Assembly: GCF_000495475.1 (NCBI RefSeq)
Contig: NZ_ASGZ01000002.1
Span: 124,001-188,000 of the forward strand
Length of the DNA: 64,000 nucleotides
Reading direction: 5' to 3'
Origin: Candidatus Halobonum tyrrellensis G22
GTDB lineage: Archaea > Halobacteriota > Halobacteria > Halobacteriales > Haloferacaceae
A program made the translations under genes and the position numbers. The notes beneath the pieces are model-generated. The model was not told the origin of the DNA, searched no databases, and saw only the letters and a list, made by a program, of their open reading frames with translations. This document shows, piece by piece, positions 16,886 through 24,934 of this stretch; position 1 is the stretch's first letter; each line of letters starts with the position of its first letter.

Positions 16886-18103
16886 ATGTCCGAGTCAGAC
16901 GATCTGTTCATTCGGGAGGACCCCATCTTCGTCAACAAGGAACTCCTCGAGATCAACCACCTCCCCGACGAAGGACGGATCGTCGGTCGGGACGAGGAGA
17001 TCAGCCAACTCGCCAACGCGGTCAACCCGGGTATCTTCGGACAGAGCCCGAGCAACGTCCTCATCTACGGGAAGACGGGCACCGGAAAGTCGCTGTGTGC
17101 GAAGTACGTCTCCAGTCGACTCGTCGAGACCGCCGACGAGGAGGGGGTCAGCGCGGCGCACGCGTACGTCGACTGCGCGCAGGACGGAACCGAGACGCAG
17201 GCGGTCCAGACCATCGCCAGCAGCGTCAACACCGAGGGGACCGACATCTACATCCCCGACAAGGGGATCAGCACCGCGACGTACTACAAGCGGCTCTGGA
17301 CGATCCTCGACGAGGAGTACGACGTCGTCCTGATCATGCTCGACGAGATCGACAAACTGGAGGACGACGACATCCTGATGCAACTGTCGCGCGCGGGCGA
17401 GGCCGGCAAGCTCACCTCGTGTAAGATCGGCGTCGTCGGGATCAGCAACAAGATCAAGTACAAAGACCGGATGGACGAGCGGGTGAAGTCGAGCCTCTGT
17501 GAGCGGGAGTTCGTCTTCCCGCCGTACGACGCCTCACAGCTCAACGACATCATGACCGCCCGCAGCGACGCGTTCCGGGACGGCGTCCTCGACGACGGCG
17601 TCATCCCGCGCGCGGCGGCGCTCGCGGCGCGCGAACACGGCGACGCGCGGAAAGCGATCGACATCCTGCGGTACGCCGGCGAGATCGCCCAGTCGGAGGA
17701 GGCGGAGACCGTCCGCGAGGTGTTCATCACCCAAGCGCGCGAGCGCGCGGAGACCGACCGGTTCCGCGAACTCATCCGGGGGTCGACGCCCCACTCGCGG
17801 TACGTCCTCCAGGCGCTGACGATGCTGTTGATCAACAGCCAGGACGGCGCCCACGAGGGGACCGAGAACCAGGGGTTCCGGACGACCCGGATCTACGACC
17901 TCTACGAGCAGATCTGTCGGCAGGAGGGGTCGGACTCGCTGTCGCTCCGGCGGGTTCGCGACCTCCTGAAGGAACATGCCTTCCTCGACATCGTCGAACA
18001 GTCCCGCCACAGCGGCGGGAGCGCGGAGGGGAGTTACACCGAGCACACCCTCCTCGAAGACCCCGACGTGGTTCGGGACGTCCTCGCCGACACGATCGAG
18101 TGA
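16886..18103 (+). CDS. Orc1/Cdc6 origin-binding initiator ATPase
   Basis: 405 residues from the ATG at 16886; an in-frame extension upstream would run through an origin box and is rejected. MSESDDLFIREDPIFVNKELL is the standard haloarchaeal Orc1 opening. Walker A GKTGTGKS is at 62-69 and Walker B LIMLDEID has Asp153-Glu154. VVGISNKI (sensor 1 region) and EHGDARKAIDILRYAGEIA (sensor 2, Arg in the lid) follow, then a C-terminal winged helix from about 300 (SRYVLQALTMLLINSQDG to LLEDPDVVRDVL) that reads origin boxes. It should bind the flanking boxes with ATP, open the origin and recruit MCM. All key residues are intact. Confidence 0.95.
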   Translation: MSESDDLFIREDPIFVNKELLEINHLPDEGRIVGRDEEISQLANAVNPGIFGQSPSNVLIYGKTGTGKSLCAKYVSSRLVETADEEGVSAAHAYVDCAQDGTETQAVQTIASSVNTEGTDIYIPDKGISTATYYKRLWTILDEEYDVVLIMLDEIDKLEDDDILMQLSRAGEAGKLTSCKIGVVGISNKIKYKDRMDERVKSSLCEREFVFPPYDASQLNDIMTARSDAFRDGVLDDGVIPRAAALAAREHGDARKAIDILRYAGEIAQSEEAETVREVFITQARERAETDRFRELIRGSTPHSRYVLQALTMLLINSQDGAHEGTENQGFRTTRIYDLYEQICRQEGSDSLSLRRVRDLLKEHAFLDIVEQSRHSGGSAEGSYTEHTLLEDPDVVRDVLADTIE

Positions 18104-18187
18104 GAGGCGGCCCCCGAGAGCGACCCCTCTCCGCCTCGCGACTCCCGACCCTGCGACCCCTCGGTACCGTTCGACTCGTCGTTACCG

Positions 18188-18208
18188 TTCACCGGAAGTT
18201 CGGTGTGC
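18188..18208 (+). repeat. Origin recognition box 7
   Basis: ttcaccggaagttcggtgtg then c. Located 85 bases after the orc1 stop codon. Confidence 0.82.
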
Positions 18209-18226
18209 CCATCGGATGCTCGACGG

Positions 18227-18247
18227 TTCACCGGAAACTCGGTGTCT
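18227..18247 (+). repeat. Origin recognition box 8
   Basis: ttcaccggaaactcggtgtc then t. Starts 39 bases after box 7, same orientation. Confidence 0.82.
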
Positions 18248-18253
18248 ACGGGG

Positions 18254-18274
18254 ACACCGGGCTTCCGGTGAACC
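18254..18274 (-). repeat. Origin recognition box 9 (inverted)
   Basis: acaccgggcttccggtgaac then c. It faces box 8 with six bases between them, making a head-to-head pair. Confidence 0.78.
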
Positions 18275-18365
18275 TCCCGTGTCGTCCTCCCTGCTGCGGT
18301 ATCTTCGGGTTCCCGGACCGATCCCCGTTCGCGTCCGACCGGGAGCCAAGGCGTTGCTCCGACGG

Positions 18366-18386
18366 TTCACCGGAAACCCGGTGTCC
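18366..18386 (+). repeat. Origin recognition box 10
   Basis: ttcaccggaaacccggtgtc then c. The most distal clear right-hand box. Confidence 0.82.
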
Positions 18387-18528
18387 ACCCCTGTGCGTCC
18401 GACCCAAGACGCGTGCGACGGGAGGCGACAGTCGTTCCGGGCCACGGGGTTTCCGAGTACACGTCGTAGACTCGGTCGTGCGTGGCTGTCGATCGTCTCG
18501 AACCCACGCCGCGTCCGCGGGTCGAGCC

Positions 18529-18993
18529 TCACCGGTCCGTCTCCTGCCACCGCTTCCGGATGGCCGTCGCCAGTTCGTCCGGACGCTGACTCCCGATCAG
18601 GAGGTCACGGTCGTCGGGCCGTTCCACGAAGACGCCGCGGGACCCGCTGACGTTGAACGCGACCGCCCTGGGTCTCCAGCGGATCCCCCACCCGCCGTAC
18701 TCGCGGAGCGGCCGGTACCGCGTCGACTCGACCGACTCGACCGCCGACCAGGGGACCCGTCGGAACGACCGGTGGAAGGGGGCGAACCTGACGTAGAGTC
18801 CGTCGTCCCGTACCTCGGTGACCAGTCGGAGCGACCACACGAACGCGACGAGGGCGGCGGCGACGAGGACGCCGACGGGTCCGCCGGCGACGGCCGAGAC
18901 CAGACCGCCCCCGACCACGACCGCCCAGAGCCACCGCTGGCGGAACCGTTGCACCTCGCGGAACGTACTCTCGTGCGACATCTCTCCGCTCAT
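18529..18993 (-). CDS. DUF6141-family membrane protein
   Basis: 154 residues; a second Met at codon 5 (18981) is an alternative start. Two adjacent hydrophobic segments (WLWAVVVGGGLVSAVAGG and VGVLVAAALVAFVWSLRLVT, about 22-58) form a hairpin, followed by a beta-rich cytoplasmic part: DGLYVRFAPFHRSFRRVPWSAVESVESTRYRPLREYGGWGIRW (about 65-107) and ERPDDRDLLIGSQRPDELATAI. This resembles PH-like domain proteins, and the 'YRPLREYGGWGIR' signature is that of DUF6141. No catalytic residues are evident. It converges on the right arm of the origin and is unlikely to be related to replication. Function unknown. Confidence 0.82.
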   Translation of the reverse strand: MSGEMSHESTFREVQRFRQRWLWAVVVGGGLVSAVAGGPVGVLVAAALVAFVWSLRLVTEVRDDGLYVRFAPFHRSFRRVPWSAVESVESTRYRPLREYGGWGIRWRPRAVAFNVSGSRGVFVERPDDRDLLIGSQRPDELATAIRKRWQETDR

Positions 18994-19219
18994 CGAGTGA
19001 CGCGAGGAGTATGAGTGTTCGGGAGCGGAACCCCGATCGGGAAGCCAGAGCTGACCAAGACGACGAGGCGGATACCGCCGTTCGTGACACCTCGCGGCTT
19101 CGTTTACGGGTCTCGGCTTCGAGAGTGAGAGTGATGGTCGGCGCTGCTACACCCGCCGCTGCCCATCCGCAGGTAGCCCTGAAACGGTCTCACCCGGTCG
19201 ACCCACTTTCGCTTACGGG

Positions 19220-19231
19220 TGGTTATTTGCC
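19220..19231 (+). promoter_or_regulatory. TATA-like box of the recombinase gene
   Basis: ggttatttgcca lies about 27-30 nt before the ATG at 19256 (and about 20 nt before the GTG at 19247). The distance favours a leaderless transcript starting at the ATG. Confidence 0.5.
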
Positions 19232-19255
19232 AGTGGCCACCGTCGGGTGCGTTCG

Positions 19256-20401
19256 ATGGCTCCGTCAGCCGACGAGCAGGGGTCCGCCGGTCGTGTCCGG
19301 CCGCCGACGCCGCTCGAAGACGCCCTCGCCGCGTTCGTCGACCACGTCGCCAAGGGCGACTCCGGCCGCCACCGCGGCGAGGTCGCCCGCGTCGTCGGCG
19401 CCTTCGTCGACCGCGCCGCCGCTCGGGGGGCCGAGACGGTCGCCGACCTCGACGACCGACGGCTCGAAGCGTACGCCGACTACCTCTCACAGCGCGCGTG
19501 GGCCCGCGAGCGCGACCCCGACGCGGGCGTCACCGGCCGGACCGCCCACCAGTACTACGCGCTCGTCCGGTCGTTCTGTTCGTACCTCGTCGACCGGGAC
19601 GCACTCGCGGACAACCCCGCGAAACGCCCCGCCGCGACCGGCGCGCTCCCCGACGAGAGCGTCGGCGTCCGCGACGCGTCCGGTCGCCAGCAGTTCTGGA
19701 GCCGCGAGACGCGCGAGGCCGTCGTCCGCTGGACGGACTGGCGCGCCGACGACGCCGTCGACGCCGGGTGGATGGACCCCGCACGGGCGATGCGCGACCG
19801 CGCGCTCGTCGCCGTCCTCGCCTACTCGGGCGCCCGCGGGGCCGAACTGTTCCGCGACCCGCAGAACGAGCGCCGACACGGGCTCCGGTGGCGGAACGTC
19901 GACTTGGAGACGGGGACGCTCCGGGTGTTCGGGAAGAGCCAGGAGTGGCAGGAGACGCCGCTGCTCCGACCCGGCGTGGAGCGACTCCGCGCGCACTACC
20001 GCCGGCAGGACCCGCCGACCGACGAGTGGCCGGTCTTCCCGACGAGCCACCTCCCGAGCCTGTACGGCGCGCTCGACGCGGCGGACGGCGTCGACGCCGA
20101 CCCCACGCCGGAGACGGTGTGGGACCTGCTCCGGACGCACGGCGTCGCGCCGCCGGCGCTCACGACCGCGGGCGCGCGGCGGCTACTGAAGACGCTCTCG
20201 GCGGAGAGCGGTATCACCGAGGGCGGCGAGGCGCTGAAACCCCACGGCGCCCGCCGCGGACTCGGCGACGAACTGTACGACGTCTCCGCGGAACTCGCCC
20301 AGGAGGTCCTCCGACACGAGTCGGTCGAGACCACACACCGGAGCTACCGCGACGAGGACGTCGAGCGACTCCGGGACGCGGCCGAAGACGCGCTCCTGTA
20401 G
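19256..20401 (+). CDS. Tyrosine recombinase (XerC/D-like integrase), probably with a premature stop
   Basis: 381 residues from the ATG at 19256. The N-terminal SAM-like arm spans about 15-130 (LEDALAAFVDHVAKGDSGRHRG to RSFCSYLVDRDALADNPA). The catalytic set is complete: Arg194 in YSGARGAEL, Lys227 in GKSQEW, His330 and Arg333 in HGARR, His354 in LRHESVE, and Tyr364 in HRSYRDED. It should cut and rejoin DNA through a 3'-phosphotyrosine. The frame after the TAG at 20399-20401 stays coding-like for 23 codons (FTDALDRIERAQAEAEYARR..) to a second TAG at 20471, suggesting a CAG-to-TAG change that trims the C-terminal helix. It may be a replicon resolvase near the origin or a remnant of an integrated element. 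Confidence 0.9.
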   Translation: MAPSADEQGSAGRVRPPTPLEDALAAFVDHVAKGDSGRHRGEVARVVGAFVDRAAARGAETVADLDDRRLEAYADYLSQRAWARERDPDAGVTGRTAHQYYALVRSFCSYLVDRDALADNPAKRPAATGALPDESVGVRDASGRQQFWSRETREAVVRWTDWRADDAVDAGWMDPARAMRDRALVAVLAYSGARGAELFRDPQNERRHGLRWRNVDLETGTLRVFGKSQEWQETPLLRPGVERLRAHYRRQDPPTDEWPVFPTSHLPSLYGALDAADGVDADPTPETVWDLLRTHGVAPPALTTAGARRLLKTLSAESGITEGGEALKPHGARRGLGDELYDVSAELAQEVLRHESVETTHRSYRDEDVERLRDAAEDALL

Positions 20402-20719
20402 TTCACCGACGCGCTCGACCGGATCGAGCGGGCGCAGGCCGAGGCCGAGTACGCGAGACGGCTCGGAGGGTAGCGACGCTCCGAATACCGTTCCCCGGTG
20501 CTCCCGGCTGTCGTGGCTCTCGGGAGTCGCCACGGTACGGTACGTTTCCCGCTACGGCGCGGCGGTCACTGTCGGGCAACACCGAACGGCCACCGGATAC
20601 GACTCGCCGAGCGGTCGCCCGCCGAAGCGTCAGACGAGACGGTGGTGTCGCCGACGGGACCGGGGTGATCAGTCATCCGTAACAAGAACAGTCATGGCAT
20701 ACGACGTACGAATCGGTGT
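20402..20719. other. Intergenic stretch: former recombinase tail, then nothing recognised
   Basis: 318 bases. The first 72 bases continue the recombinase frame past its stop and look like a truncated coding tail. The rest contains no gene; 'catccgtaacaagaacagtcatgg' around 20675-20698 is the only AT-richer part and may hold the promoter for the next gene. Confidence 0.5.
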
Positions 20720-21667
20720 ATGGACCCTCCCTCCGAGGACCTTCCGCTGGTGAGTGTGGTGATCCCGACGTACGACAGACCGGCGAAACTCGTGACGGCC
20801 GTCCGCAGCGTCGCCGCACAGACGTACCCGAACGTCGAACTGGTCGTCGTCGACGACGCCTCGCCCTCGCCGGCGCGGGAGGTGCTCGAAGGGGGGTCGT
20901 TCGGCGGTCTCCGGTGGCGGTGTGTCAGACACGACCGGAACCAGGGAGCCAACGCGGCGCGAAACACCGGAATCCGCGAGTCGTCGGGCGACATCGTCGC
21001 GTTCCTCGACGACGACGACTCGTGGCTGCCGGAGTACGTCGACGCGCAGGTGACGCAGTTCCGCGAGGGGGAGGACGTCGGCGTCGCGCTCGTCGGACAG
21101 CGGTACACGTACGACGGGAGGACGACGACGGTTCGCATCCCGACGGTGGGGGGTGACGCGACCCGCGGCCTCTTGGAGGGGGAGGTGAGCGGGACGTTCT
21201 CGACGATGGCCGTCAGCCGGTGGGTGCTCGAGCGCGCGGGACTCCCGGACGAGGAACTGCCGGCGTGGCAGGACCTCGACTGGCAGTTCAGGCTGTCGCG
21301 TCACTGCTCGTTCGCCGTCGACCCCCGACCGCTCGTCGTCAAAGGGGCGGGGGAGTACGAACAGATCAAGAACGCGTTCGAGGAGAAGCGGGACGTCTCC
21401 TACCCGCGACTCATCGAGAAACACCGCGACCTGGCCGCCGAGTACGACCGCGAGCGGGAGTTCGTCGAGTCGCTGTCGGTCACGCTCGCGTCGTCGGCAC
21501 TGACCAACGGCCACGCCGCCGACGCGCGGCGGTTCGCGTTCAGGGCGCTCCGGCTGAACCCGCTGCTGTTCCGCGCGTGGACGCTGCTGCTGTTGGCGCT
21601 GATTCCGTCGTGGCTGTACCAGGCGGTCATCGCGACCCGACGGCGAGTGATCCGGCTACGGAACTGA
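20720..21667 (+). CDS. Family 2 glycosyltransferase
   Basis: 315 residues, ATG at 20720. Canonical GT-A motifs: LVSVVIPTYDRPAKLVTAVRSV (about 9-30), VELVVVDDASPSP (about 40-52) with the first Asp pair, RNQGANAARNTGIRESSGDIVAFLDDDDSWLPEY (about 75-108) with the metal-binding acidic run, and WQDLDWQFRLSRH as the acceptor-site block. The C-terminal segment AWTLLLLALIPSWLYQAVIA (about 287-306) is hydrophobic and flanked by basic residues, so the protein is probably membrane-attached. It likely adds a sugar to a lipid-linked or protein-linked glycan. It sits alone between a recombinase and a truncated ATP-grasp gene, so it may be part of an eroded glycan island. Confidence 0.9.
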   Translation: MDPPSEDLPLVSVVIPTYDRPAKLVTAVRSVAAQTYPNVELVVVDDASPSPAREVLEGGSFGGLRWRCVRHDRNQGANAARNTGIRESSGDIVAFLDDDDSWLPEYVDAQVTQFREGEDVGVALVGQRYTYDGRTTTVRIPTVGGDATRGLLEGEVSGTFSTMAVSRWVLERAGLPDEELPAWQDLDWQFRLSRHCSFAVDPRPLVVKGAGEYEQIKNAFEEKRDVSYPRLIEKHRDLAAEYDREREFVESLSVTLASSALTNGHAADARRFAFRALRLNPLLFRAWTLLLLALIPSWLYQAVIATRRRVIRLRN

Positions 21668-21716
21668 CCGGCGGGCGGGGCGCCCGCTCGCTCCCGACTC
21701 GGGGTCGTCCACCGTC

Positions 21717-22331
21717 TCACGCGTGGCCGTGCCGCTCGTAGAAGCGGCGGACGCGCGGGTCGTCGAGGAGCGGGCGGTGGACCTGGAGGGTCTCGACCCC
21801 GGGATGGCTGTTGCGTTCGATGACGACGAACCCCGGGTCGTTCTCGCCGTCCCCCTCGTCCGTGAGCACGACGTCCCACCCGATGTGCGGGAGCGACGGG
21901 AGCGCCGCGGCCATCCACAGAATCCGCTCGCGGACCGCCGGCCAGCCGGGCATCTCCACCCCCGCGAGGGGGTCGCCCGTGTCGGGGTGGGCGTCGAACC
22001 ACCGCAGTTCGCCGGCCGACGACCACCGCGCGCCGTCCGAGAGCGTGCCGTCGCCGGCTATCTCGACCGACAGCCCGCCCCGGCTCCAGTTGTCGACCGG
22101 CGCGGACGCCGCCGTCCCGACCCGGTGGACCGCGCCGGCGACGAACGGCCCGTCGGCGTCGTCGTTGAGCGTGACGACCCGGAGCGTGTTGACCGCGTCC
22201 GGGAACAGCCGGTCGGCGTAGTCGGCCTGCCGGACGAACTCGGAGACGAGGTACTCCGAGAGGTAGCGGTCCCACTCGCCGGGTTCGACGCCGAACAGCG
22301 CGCCCGCACGGCTGGTGAACCCGTGGCGCAA
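21717..22331 (-). pseudogene. N-terminally truncated sugar-transfer-associated ATP-grasp protein
   Basis: About 205 codons are recognisable: SEYLVSEFVRQADYADRLFPDAVNTLRVVTLNDD, VDNWSRGGLSVEI, HPDTGDPLAGVEMPGWPAV, LPHIGWDVVLTD and VVIERNSHPG, in the order found in the ATP-grasp family linked to sugar transfer (PF14397-like). The family normally has a further 100 or so N-terminal residues holding the first ATP-binding strands. Here the frame stays open upstream to roughly 22500 without any start codon and reads RPVGDGGELVSE, a weak echo of the 'KPxxGxGG' loop. The only start is a TTG at 22331. It is read as a 5'-truncated, probably inactive gene. Confidence 0.65.
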
Positions 22332-22513
22332 GCGGACCAGTCGGCGCCCGAGGGGGAGCCGGGCGGACGGTTCCGAGACGAGTTCGCCGCCATCCCCTAC
22401 GGGACGACCGGCGAGTCGGTGACCCGAGAACGCCGGTACCGCCCACCTACCGACGGACGCGTTACGGGCTGACGACCACGAGGTATATGTGACTCCTCGC
22501 GGAGCGTACGAAC

Positions 22514-23479
22514 GTGTCCCCGAAACGGTACCTCCGCGCCCTCCTCCGGCCGCGCGAGGCGTTCGACGGGTGGACCCCGCGCCTCCGCGTGGCGCTCGCG
22601 CTCGTCGTCGTGTTGTGCGCGCTCAGCGCCGTGTCGGTCGGACGGGCGGGCGATGCGGTCGTCGGCGAGGTGGGTGGCAGCGTCACCGTCGACAACCCCG
22701 AACGCCCGCCCGACTGGGTGTGTGAGGGCGGGACGGACTCCGACGTGTGGGACTGTGACGCCCCCGAGACGGTCGAACGGTCGTTCCGGCCGGCCGCGAG
22801 CGCCGCCGTCGGCGACGTGACGTCGAAGGCGGCGCTCGTCCCGTTGGCGTGGGTGCTGCTGGTCGGCGGTCTCCTCGCACTCGTCTCCGGGCGCGCGTCC
22901 GGGAGCGACGGCGACGCGGCCGACGCGTTCGGCGACGGCGTACGGGTGGCCGCCCTCGCCGCGGTTCCCGGCGTCCTCCGGTATCTCGCCCGCCCGGTCG
23001 CCGTCGAGCGCTCGCTGACGGGGTGGAGCCACCCGGCGTCGCTCGACGGCGTCCGGGCGGCCGCCGTCGACGCGCTGTTCCCCGACGGCGCCCTCTGGGC
23101 GGCCGTCGTCGTCGTCTCGGCGCTGTGGACGGCCGCGGTGGTTCTCGGCGGCGCGCGCGCCTCCCTCGACGTCCGGCGGACCCCGGCGGCGCTGGTCGCC
23201 GCGGCGTCGTTCGCCGCCGTGGCCGGGTCGGTCGCCCTCCCGAACGGCGGGTGGCTCGGCGCGCCGGGCGGGGCGGGACTCGTGTTAGTCCTGGTCGGCG
23301 TCGTCGGTCTGGCCGGGGCGCACACCTACATCTCCGTCTCGAAGGCGTTCGAACTCGTCGGGTTCGGGGGGAGCGAGCAGGTCACGCCGAAACCGTGGTA
23401 CGTCTGGCTCCACCGCCTGACCGGTTTGGCCGTGGTCGCGGTCGGGTTCGTCCTCCTCGACGGGGTCGCACTCGTCTGA
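22514..23479 (+). CDS. Multi-spanning membrane protein, Yip1-like architecture
   Basis: 321 residues from the GTG at 22514. The opening SPKRYLRALLRPREAFDGWTPRLRVALALVVVLCALSAV resembles the amphipathic start and first helix of Yip1-domain proteins. A Cys-containing external loop (DWVCEGGTDSDVWDCDAPE, about 72-90) follows, then four to five further hydrophobic segments: LVPLAWVLLVGGLLALVSG, GALWAAVVVVSALWTAAVVLGG, AALVAAASFAAVAGSVAL, GLVLVLVGVVGLAGAHTY and GLAVVAVGFVLLDGVAL. Two Cys in an exported loop could form a disulfide. No catalytic motif is seen. Its divergent neighbour is the truncated ATP-grasp gene. The Yip1 label is tentative; function unknown. Confidence 0.7.
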   Translation: MSPKRYLRALLRPREAFDGWTPRLRVALALVVVLCALSAVSVGRAGDAVVGEVGGSVTVDNPERPPDWVCEGGTDSDVWDCDAPETVERSFRPAASAAVGDVTSKAALVPLAWVLLVGGLLALVSGRASGSDGDAADAFGDGVRVAALAAVPGVLRYLARPVAVERSLTGWSHPASLDGVRAAAVDALFPDGALWAAVVVVSALWTAAVVLGGARASLDVRRTPAALVAAASFAAVAGSVALPNGGWLGAPGGAGLVLVLVGVVGLAGAHTYISVSKAFELVGFGGSEQVTPKPWYVWLHRLTGLAVVAVGFVLLDGVALV

Positions 23480-23537
23480 GGGGCGGCGTCGGGGTCGCAA
23501 GCGTCGGAGTCGTCGGGGTCGGAACCGCCGGTATCGG

Positions 23538-23936
23538 TCAGGGGCCGACGCTCGTCTCGGGCACCGCCGACGGGAGGTAGACCACTTTCTCGTGTCCGAA
23601 CCGGAGGCGGCTGATCTGACCGACCGACTCCATCTCCCCGAGCAGGTCGGAGACGTACGACGCCGACCAGTCGGTGAGACCGACGATGGCCTGCTGGGGG
23701 AGTTCCCCGTCGGCGTCCGCGAGCGCTCGTAACACGTACTCGTGGGGCAGCAGTCCGGTCTCACAGAAGAACTCCGCGGTCGTGATCGGACCGCCGCTCG
23801 CCGAGTCGGCGGTGTCGCCGTCGGCCGAACCGAGCGCGTCGCTCGCGTTCGGCGAGGCGGGGTCGTCGGCGGGCGGCGCCGACCCGGTGTCGGAGCGGTC
23901 CGAGTCGTCGGGAGAGGGAGGGCTGTCGGGCACCAC
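23538..23936 (-). CDS. Helix-turn-helix (MarR-like winged helix) protein
   Basis: 132 residues. The first 50 are an acidic, Ser/Asp/Pro-rich low-complexity leader. The folded part is FCETGLLPHEYVLRALADADGELPQQAIVGLTDWSASYVSDLLGEMESVGQISRLRFGHEKVVYLP (about 57-122): helix, HTH with recognition helix SASYVSDLLGEM, and a wing ending in VVYLP. This is a common haloarchaeal layout (DUF7343-like). It should bind DNA as a regulator. The gene converges on the membrane protein gene at 22514, with 58 bases between their ends. Targets are unknown. Confidence 0.82.
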   Translation of the reverse strand: MVPDSPPSPDDSDRSDTGSAPPADDPASPNASDALGSADGDTADSASGGPITTAEFFCETGLLPHEYVLRALADADGELPQQAIVGLTDWSASYVSDLLGEMESVGQISRLRFGHEKVVYLPSAVPETSVGP

Positions 23937-24489
23937 GGCTCGGAGGTCGGGTCCGACCTGGAAAAACGAACCGAAATCCGGGGACGGCGGCCGCCCCTCC
24001 CGCGGCGGCCGGGGCGGTAGCGGCGGCCGACCGATACCGCCTCGGTCCGACGGCTCCCCGCCCCTCGTTCGGAGTGTATCCGTGTGGGGTGTCGGTCCGA
24101 GCGTCGGGGCACGTCGGTCGGGTCGGCAACGCCCGTCGAGGGGTCGGTCGGATCCGTCGGCTCGCCGGGAGCAGTCGGCTCGGTCAGATCGACCGGACTG
24201 GTCAGGTCGGTCGGGGCGTCGGCGGCCGGCCCGCCGGGCGTACGTACTGCGGGAGGATGCGACTCGCTCGCCGACGAGCTACCGTCGGAATACGGGTGCG
24301 GGGACGGGCGGCGCGTAGCCGGATATGACACCTCTACCGAGTGCGGTCACGCGACCGCGATTCCCGGTCGACCGTCCGGCACAAAAATCCCCGGTTCTCG
24401 ACGCCGATACTCGAACGCCCCGTCCCGACGACGGAGCGACGGGCTCCCGCCCACCACGCACTTCCGTGTCGCTCCCCTCCTCGTAACCG
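23937..24489. other. Intergenic stretch with low-complexity GGTCGG-rich sequence
   Basis: 553 bases. Around 24110-24220 the sequence is a drift of gtcggtcgg/gatccgtcgg-type motifs; on the minus strand it reads as Asp/Pro/Thr runs, but without a credible start, domain or neighbour relation. No gene is supported. A promoter for the cupin gene presumably lies in the last 60 bases. Confidence 0.45.
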
Positions 24490-24810
24490 ATGTCGTACAC
24501 GAAGGTCAACTACGAGGAGACGGAGACGAGCCACGGGATGCACTTCCTCCGGGAGGAACTCGGCTGTGAGGACCACGGCGTCACGGTCGTCGACGCCGAC
24601 CCGGGCTGGGAGGGACCCGAACACGACCACGCCGACGAGAATCACGAGGAGGTGTACCTGCTCGTCGACGGCGAGGCGACGGTCACCGTCGACGACGAGG
24701 AGGTCACCATGGAGTCGGGCGACGCGGTCCGCGTCCCGCCGGAGGCGACCCGACGGATCGAGAACGGCGACGTGGAGAGTACGTTCGTCCTCACCGGCGC
24801 GCCCGAGTAG
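24490..24810 (+). CDS. Cupin-domain protein
   Basis: 106 residues, ATG at 24490. A single conserved beta-barrel: motif 1 GPEHDHADENHEEVYLLVDGEATV (about 43-66) carries the metal-binding His-x-His, a further His and Glu, and motif 2 is MESGDAVRVPPEATRRIEN. Length equals one cupin fold with no extra domain. Such proteins bind a metal and act as small isomerases, dioxygenases or sugar/ligand binders; the function cannot be narrowed. It is separated from neighbours on both sides by more than 100 bases and is probably monocistronic. Confidence 0.9.
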   Translation: MSYTKVNYEETETSHGMHFLREELGCEDHGVTVVDADPGWEGPEHDHADENHEEVYLLVDGEATVTVDDEEVTMESGDAVRVPPEATRRIENGDVESTFVLTGAPE

Positions 24811-24934
24811 TCCGACGCGCGGCGAGAGCCGACGCCGGACCTCGGTCGGCTCCCGATACGGACCCGGGTCCGGGCGCACACCCGGTCCCCCCGGGGACCC
24901 GTAGTTCTATACCGGGTCCGGCGCTCGCACCCGT

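Larger units (their letters stand above)
15700..18400. other. Replication origin (oriC-type) with embedded orc1/cdc6 gene
   Basis: About ten copies of a roughly 21-bp box with core TTCACCGGAAAc..GGTGT surround an Orc1/Cdc6 gene. Four lie to the left in one orientation (15721, 15972, 16209, and a weak one at 16499), two abut the gene start in the other orientation (16811, 16859), and four lie beyond the gene (18188, 18227, 18254 inverted, 18366). This core matches the known haloarchaeal origin recognition boxes bound by Orc1. A G-string (16260-16271), an AT-rich stretch (about 16289-16320, with a purine-rich run to 16360) and four 20-bp iterons (16690-16769) complete a typical unwinding region. 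Function as an origin is inferred from this architecture. Confidence 0.88.
18104..18528. other. Right arm of the origin: intergenic stretch with four boxes
   Basis: 425 bases after the orc1 gene, convergent with the DUF6141 gene. It contains four origin recognition boxes (listed separately), one of them inverted, and a possible very degenerate one near 18439-18460 (ccacggggtttccgagtac). No gene is supported. Confidence 0.75.

Noticed and set aside
15721-18386. Dispersed 21-bp repeats as a CRISPR array
   Set aside because: Spacing is irregular (6 to over 1300 bases), orientation is mixed and a gene lies between; the motif is the origin recognition box.
24100-24330. Asp/Pro/Thr-rich minus-strand frame suggesting a surface protein tail
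   Set aside because: Arises from drifted GGTCGG-type sequence; no start, signal or adjoining domain.
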